DNA of 64,000 bases from the NCBI GenBank assembly GCA_907163375.1, contig CAJQUW010015625.1, positions 124,001-188,000 on the forward strand. Reading direction: 5' to 3'. Both the position numbers and the translations under genes were made by a program. Below are positions 61,163-64,000 of the stretch, piece by piece. Under the pieces are notes generated by a model that saw only the letters and a program-made list of their open reading frames with translations, ran no database searches and was not told where the DNA came from. The number at the start of each line of letters is the position of its first letter. Positions within the stretch are counted from its first letter, which is position 1. This DNA comes from Prostheceraeus crozeri (lineage: Eukaryota; Platyhelminthes; Polycladida; Euryleptidae).

Positions 61163-61786
61163 ATGTCAATCAGCATGTCGTTCACTATCAACATTCCCAT
61201 TTCAATAATTTACCGAAGTCAACTCTTCACGGGCAATATATTTTATTCTGCCGTAAATATAACTGGCTATAAAGCGGATTTGGTGGATCTGATGGAGGAA
61301 ATAGTGAAGTATTTCCGCTGCGCAGAGGACGTTGTGGTACAGATAATGTTAATGAGAGTCGTGAACAACGCTCTTACACGAGTTGCAAGATTTTGGCTCA
61401 ATGAAGTATTTCGCCCACTAGCTGAAACTGAGATTGTACCGGAATACTCTCGCTGTTGCTGCAGCAGTATCCAACGGAAACACAACACATGTCTCCATGA
61501 CATTATCACCTCCAGCTACTTTGACGAGAAGGGTGACAAATGTAAATTGGACTTGTTCAGTGGACCGCCATCAGTAAGCATCAATGTGGCTGCTCAAGGA
61601 CATTCTGAGGTAATCAGTTTGCGGGCATACTATGCCAATATTTTAAAGACTTTCCATTCAAAGCCCTGCTGTATGTGCTGTCCAATTTCAAAACATCTAA
61701 TGAAAGACATTGAGCAGCTCATAACTGCTACAAATCAGACTCTAGCCGATGTGAGTGTGTATCAGTTTCCCTCTACAACTTGTTAA
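61163..61786 (+). CDS. Unknown cysteine-rich protein of the virus-like element
   Basis: An intact 207-residue frame starting at an ATG well placed after a TATA box. I do not recognise the family. Residues 1-30 are hydrophobic and beta-like. The middle is rich in basic and helical segments (YFRCAEDVVVQIMLMRVV). Two cysteine clusters are visible: CCCSS followed by a C about ten residues later (residues 98-111), and KPCCMCCP at about 169-176. These could bind metal or form disulphides. Its place between the UBA/RING gene and the core-like gene, on the same strand, makes it part of the same element. The function is unknown. Confidence 0.65.
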   Translation: MSISMSFTINIPISIIYRSQLFTGNIFYSAVNITGYKADLVDLMEEIVKYFRCAEDVVVQIMLMRVVNNALTRVARFWLNEVFRPLAETEIVPEYSRCCCSSIQRKHNTCLHDIITSSYFDEKGDKCKLDLFSGPPSVSINVAAQGHSEVISLRAYYANILKTFHSKPCCMCCPISKHLMKDIEQLITATNQTLADVSVYQFPSTTC

Positions 61787-61907
61787 GTGTTTTGTGTAAT
61801 TTTATAAGTACCAGCAACAAACTCTGTGTGAATGCTTGTAAACTGTTGTGTATAATGTTGTAAGTACTAAGCAAAAATTGTAATTGTATTATCTATTTCC
61901 ATATTAG

Positions 61908-61913
61908 AATAAA
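61908..61913 (+). terminator. AATAAA signal overlapping the next gene start
   Basis: AATAAA lies 120 bp after the stop of the cysteine-rich gene and ends one base before the ATG at 61915. If used, cleavage would fall inside the next gene. Such compact packing is typical of viral genomes. Confidence 0.5.
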
Positions 61914-61914
61914 A

Positions 61915-62307
61915 ATGTCTGTAAAACGGAAGGCATCTTCTCGTCAATCGGAACGGTCCTTCAAACCTTCAAGTCAGTTTAAAAAGGCGTTGCGAAAGTT
62001 AAACAGGATACATGATAATAAGAAGAAGTGTAAATTAATTCAAAATTTAAGTGATGATTTCATTCGTGATTTAGCTTTTGCAATACACAAATGTCTACCT
62101 ATTTACAAGCCTCTATTGAATGCTGGCCCTTTGAATAGCATAAAAAAGTTTTCAAATCCAAGGAGTAGTGATAAGAAAAGGCGAAACTTAATTCAGCGCG
62201 GTGGTGGTGGGTTTCTAAGTATGTTAAATGATATTGGAAACAGTATTAATGGTGTAATCAATAGTCCGCTTGGAAGGATTGCAGCAACTGCTGCAATGTT
62301 AGTATAA
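61915..62307 (+). CDS. Small basic glycine-rich protein, candidate virion core protein
   Basis: The protein has 130 residues, strongly basic at the N-terminus (MSVKRKASSRQSERS) and in the middle (KKRRNLIQRGGGGF, residues 87-100), and ends in a hydrophobic, alanine-rich helix. Small proteins with a lysine-rich helix followed by QRGG and a hydrophobic tail recur in Polintons, adintoviruses and related animal DNA viruses. There they are proposed as DNA-condensing or membrane-active virion core proteins, by analogy with adenovirus pX/pVI. The assignment rests on composition and motif order. It lies between the cysteine-rich gene and another basic gene on the same strand. Confidence 0.55.
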   Translation: MSVKRKASSRQSERSFKPSSQFKKALRKLNRIHDNKKKCKLIQNLSDDFIRDLAFAIHKCLPIYKPLLNAGPLNSIKKFSNPRSSDKKRRNLIQRGGGGFLSMLNDIGNSINGVINSPLGRIAATAAMLV

Positions 62308-62365
62308 CGTTAACGAATCATAAAGTGACACGTCATCACTTTGATCGATGAGTCATATATAGGTG

Positions 62366-62375
62366 TATATAAGGA
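62366..62375 (+). promoter_or_regulatory. TATA box, TATATAAGGA
   Basis: The TATATAAGGAAGAC core lies 105 bp before the ATG at 62471 and matches the one at 61108, including the flanking GAC. Confidence 0.65.
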
Positions 62376-62470
62376 AGACGCTTTCATGATATTTTATCAC
62401 TTTCAAGTGACAATTCATTTGCGCTGGTTGAAAGCTCCGAATTAGTACTTGTTGAAACGTGACTCAGAAA

Positions 62471-63193
62471 ATGTATACAATCAGAGAGGAAGGTGACGCT
62501 TTTGAGCAAGATCTCTTGAAGCTTCGTCCGACACGAAAGGTGCAAGGGATTGGAAATACATTCTACTTTCAAACCTTGAATTATGGTGATGATGGCTTTT
62601 ATCTTCAAGTTCCATTCTTCCACAGTAATGGTATGTCTACATCAGGGTATAGCAATATGAGACAAATGCGAGTGACTTTTCCAAAATGGCAACAGGTGAT
62701 TCTTAAAACTATTGACTCTTTCGCGAAAGAATGTGTTGAGCTGCCTGAAAGTGCTCCCACTCATTGGAGAAAGGCGTTAGAGGAAGGAGTTGGTTACAAG
62801 GAATTGCCGGAATTCGATACACTGTTTTTAAAACTATCGGATCATTTTCAAGCATTCGATCTCTTAACAAACGCGATGGAATGTGAGGATCTCAAACGGG
62901 GTCGCTATATGGGCTTAGTGCACGTTACCGGACTTTATATTGGCTCACATGGTTCGACTGGTAAAGTCGCATCTTTACAAATGAAGGTTCTTCAACTAGT
63001 CTATGAACCACTACCAATTGATAAATGTTTAATTAACATTGATAAGACTGCTTCAAGTTATGGGAAGGAAGAGAGCAAAAAGCGAGGGCGGAAATCTAAA
63101 GATATGAATCCTAAATTGAAGTTGAAGCGCCAAGATGCTGACTTGAAAACTTTCTATAATCCTAATTGTGATGAGGAAACACAAATGTTTTGA
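62471..63193 (+). CDS. Unknown protein of the virus-like element, possible nucleic-acid-binding role
   Basis: A 240-residue intact frame. ATG 62471 is chosen; a GTG four codons upstream is not needed. No family is firmly recognised. Residues 20-60 look beta-rich (NTFYFQTLNYGDDGFYLQVP), and about residues 150-185 contain YMGLVHVTGLYIGSHGSTGK with LQMKVLQLVYEPL, which could form an OB-like or similar beta barrel. A lysine/arginine-rich tail follows (KKRGRKSKDMNPKLKLKR), then an acidic end. This suggests DNA or RNA binding, for example a single-strand-binding protein, but that is inference. An AATAAA follows at 63232. Confidence 0.6.
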   Translation: MYTIREEGDAFEQDLLKLRPTRKVQGIGNTFYFQTLNYGDDGFYLQVPFFHSNGMSTSGYSNMRQMRVTFPKWQQVILKTIDSFAKECVELPESAPTHWRKALEEGVGYKELPEFDTLFLKLSDHFQAFDLLTNAMECEDLKRGRYMGLVHVTGLYIGSHGSTGKVASLQMKVLQLVYEPLPIDKCLINIDKTASSYGKEESKKRGRKSKDMNPKLKLKRQDADLKTFYNPNCDEETQMF

Positions 63194-63231
63194 TTTGTAA
63201 ATGTAACTTGAAAGTTTCTATTCTGAATGTA

Positions 63232-63237
63232 AATAAA
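63232..63237 (+). terminator. AATAAA polyadenylation signal
   Basis: AATAAA stands 39 bp after the stop codon of the preceding gene, a normal distance for polyadenylation, and before the start of the ATPase gene at 63317. Confidence 0.6.
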
Positions 63238-63316
63238 CGTGATCTGGAACATGTGTCTTTTGTTGTTCTAAGCAAAATTAGCGGGATGATGAGTTTAATG
63301 TTAATGGAATTATAAC

Positions 63317-63952
63317 ATGACAGATTTTCGTCTATTCACTGATCGCACAATGTGTGTCGCTGGACCAAGTCAGTCCGGTAAAACTACATTTGTAACTGAA
63401 TTGCTACAATATAGAAATGAAATGTTTAACAAGGAAATTAAGAGAGTCAAATGGTATTATGGAATATTTCAACCACAACTACATTCTGCACTTCGCCAGA
63501 AAGGTTATGAGGTGAAGCACGGGTTGCCATCAACTGAGGATATCAAAGCAGGTGACTTACTAGTATTAGAGGATCTATTACGTGAAAGCAAATCTTCAAA
63601 GGATGTAACTGAAATGTTCATTCAAACTGCACATCATAGGGAAGCTTTTATTATCTACATCACCCAAAACATCTTCGATGGAGGGAAAGAGCAAAGAACT
63701 AGAAGTTTGAATACACATTATTTGGCAATTTTTAAAAATCCAAGAGATAGCAGTCAGATACATTATCTCAGTAGACAGATATTACCTCAAAAACCTAAAG
63801 TACTTTCAAAAATATATGAAGATGTAACAAAGAATCCACATGGTTATCTATTTATTGATCTAACCCAGGAATGTCCGGAACGACTTCGATTTCGAACAAA
63901 TATCATACCTAATTCCGCTGTACCAATGACAGTTTTCTCGGTTCACAGTTAG
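63317..63952 (+). CDS. A32/FtsK-HerA-type genome-packaging ATPase
   Basis: The frame encodes 211 residues, a normal length for the packaging ATPase of Polinton/Maverick and adintovirus-type elements. Walker A is VAGPSQSGKTT (14-24) and Walker B is LLVLED (81-86). The polar sensor ITQN (115-118) is followed by FKNPRDSSQIHYLSRQILP (139-157), a block characteristic of this group, and by HGYLFIDLTQ near residue 190. The enzyme would pump the genome into a capsid. All motifs are intact, so the gene is not visibly degraded. Its presence next to a core-like protein argues that the element codes for virions. The remaining genes of the element lie beyond the right edge. Confidence 0.85.
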   Translation: MTDFRLFTDRTMCVAGPSQSGKTTFVTELLQYRNEMFNKEIKRVKWYYGIFQPQLHSALRQKGYEVKHGLPSTEDIKAGDLLVLEDLLRESKSSKDVTEMFIQTAHHREAFIIYITQNIFDGGKEQRTRSLNTHYLAIFKNPRDSSQIHYLSRQILPQKPKVLSKIYEDVTKNPHGYLFIDLTQECPERLRFRTNIIPNSAVPMTVFSVHS

Positions 63953-64000
63953 TTTTAAGCAATGTACTTTGTTGCCTTATTATTTTCAAACATGTCGTAT

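Larger units (their letters stand above)
60178..64000 (+). mobile_element. Left part of a Polinton/adintovirus-like element
   Basis: Five intact same-strand genes without visible introns, with gaps of about 110-165 bp, TATA boxes and close polyadenylation signals, contrast with the gene-poor surroundings. The packaging ATPase and core-like protein point to a Polinton/Maverick- or adintovirus-like double-stranded DNA element. Integrase, protein-primed DNA polymerase, adenain-like protease and capsid genes are expected but would lie beyond 64000. The left terminus is not fixed. Confidence 0.65.

Overview
The window looks like nuclear DNA of an invertebrate animal. It is AT-rich, has spliced genes with GT-AG introns, and carries a germline DEAD-box helicase of the Vasa type with CCHC zinc knuckles, a domain absent from vertebrate and insect Vasa but common in crustaceans, molluscs, annelids, ascidians and cnidarians. 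The phylum cannot be fixed from sequence alone. Only two conventional host genes are supported: vasa (DDX4-like, minus strand, coding exons from 26475 down to 12493, 5' end not found) and an intron-less LRRC57-like gene (plus strand, 44038-44748).

Nearly everything else that can be recognised is mobile DNA. 0.6-6.4 kb: a 5.8-kb element with TA flanks and GGTCGCC-rich ends, carrying a nested MITE. 8.8-9.5 kb: a 314-bp tandem duplication. 10.76-12.12 kb: a deleted piggyBac element between TTAA sites. 12.5-26.5 kb: vasa, whose 8-kb intron holds an intact hAT transposon (copy A) and hAT remains. 28.0-32.3 kb: a complete pogo/Tigger-like transposon with an intact transposase. 33.3-34.6 kb: a hAT remnant and a second MITE copy. 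36.06-38.32 kb: hAT copy B, whose predicted transposase is identical to that of copy A. 39-43 kb: mariner and hAT-like debris and a minisatellite. 46-51.7 kb: a 77-bp perfect hairpin, a piggyBac remnant, head-to-head GIY-YIG fragments and a foldback repeat. 51.7-55.5 kb: an element with about 765-bp inverted arms around a LINE tail. 55.9-58.1 kb: a mariner-like pseudogene interrupted by two hAT-type insertions. 58.9-59.5 kb: another short hAT-like element.

From about 60.2 kb to the right edge the character changes. There are five tightly spaced plus-strand genes with TATA boxes, short gaps and no visible introns: a BIR-less IAP-like UBA/RING protein, an unknown cysteine-rich protein, a small basic glycine-rich protein resembling a virion core protein, an unknown basic protein, and an A32/FtsK-HerA-type packaging ATPase. 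This fits the edge of a Polinton/Maverick- or adintovirus-like element that continues past 64 kb. Integrase, polymerase B, protease and capsid genes are not inside the window.

The most notable points are: the virus-like cluster with its BIR-less IAP-like gene; the near-identical hAT pair, which implies recent activity, one copy lying inside a vasa intron; a 28-residue zinc-knuckle unit repeated at exactly 84 bp in Vasa, together with helicase motif substitutions; and nested insertions whose 8-bp duplications let the order of events be read.
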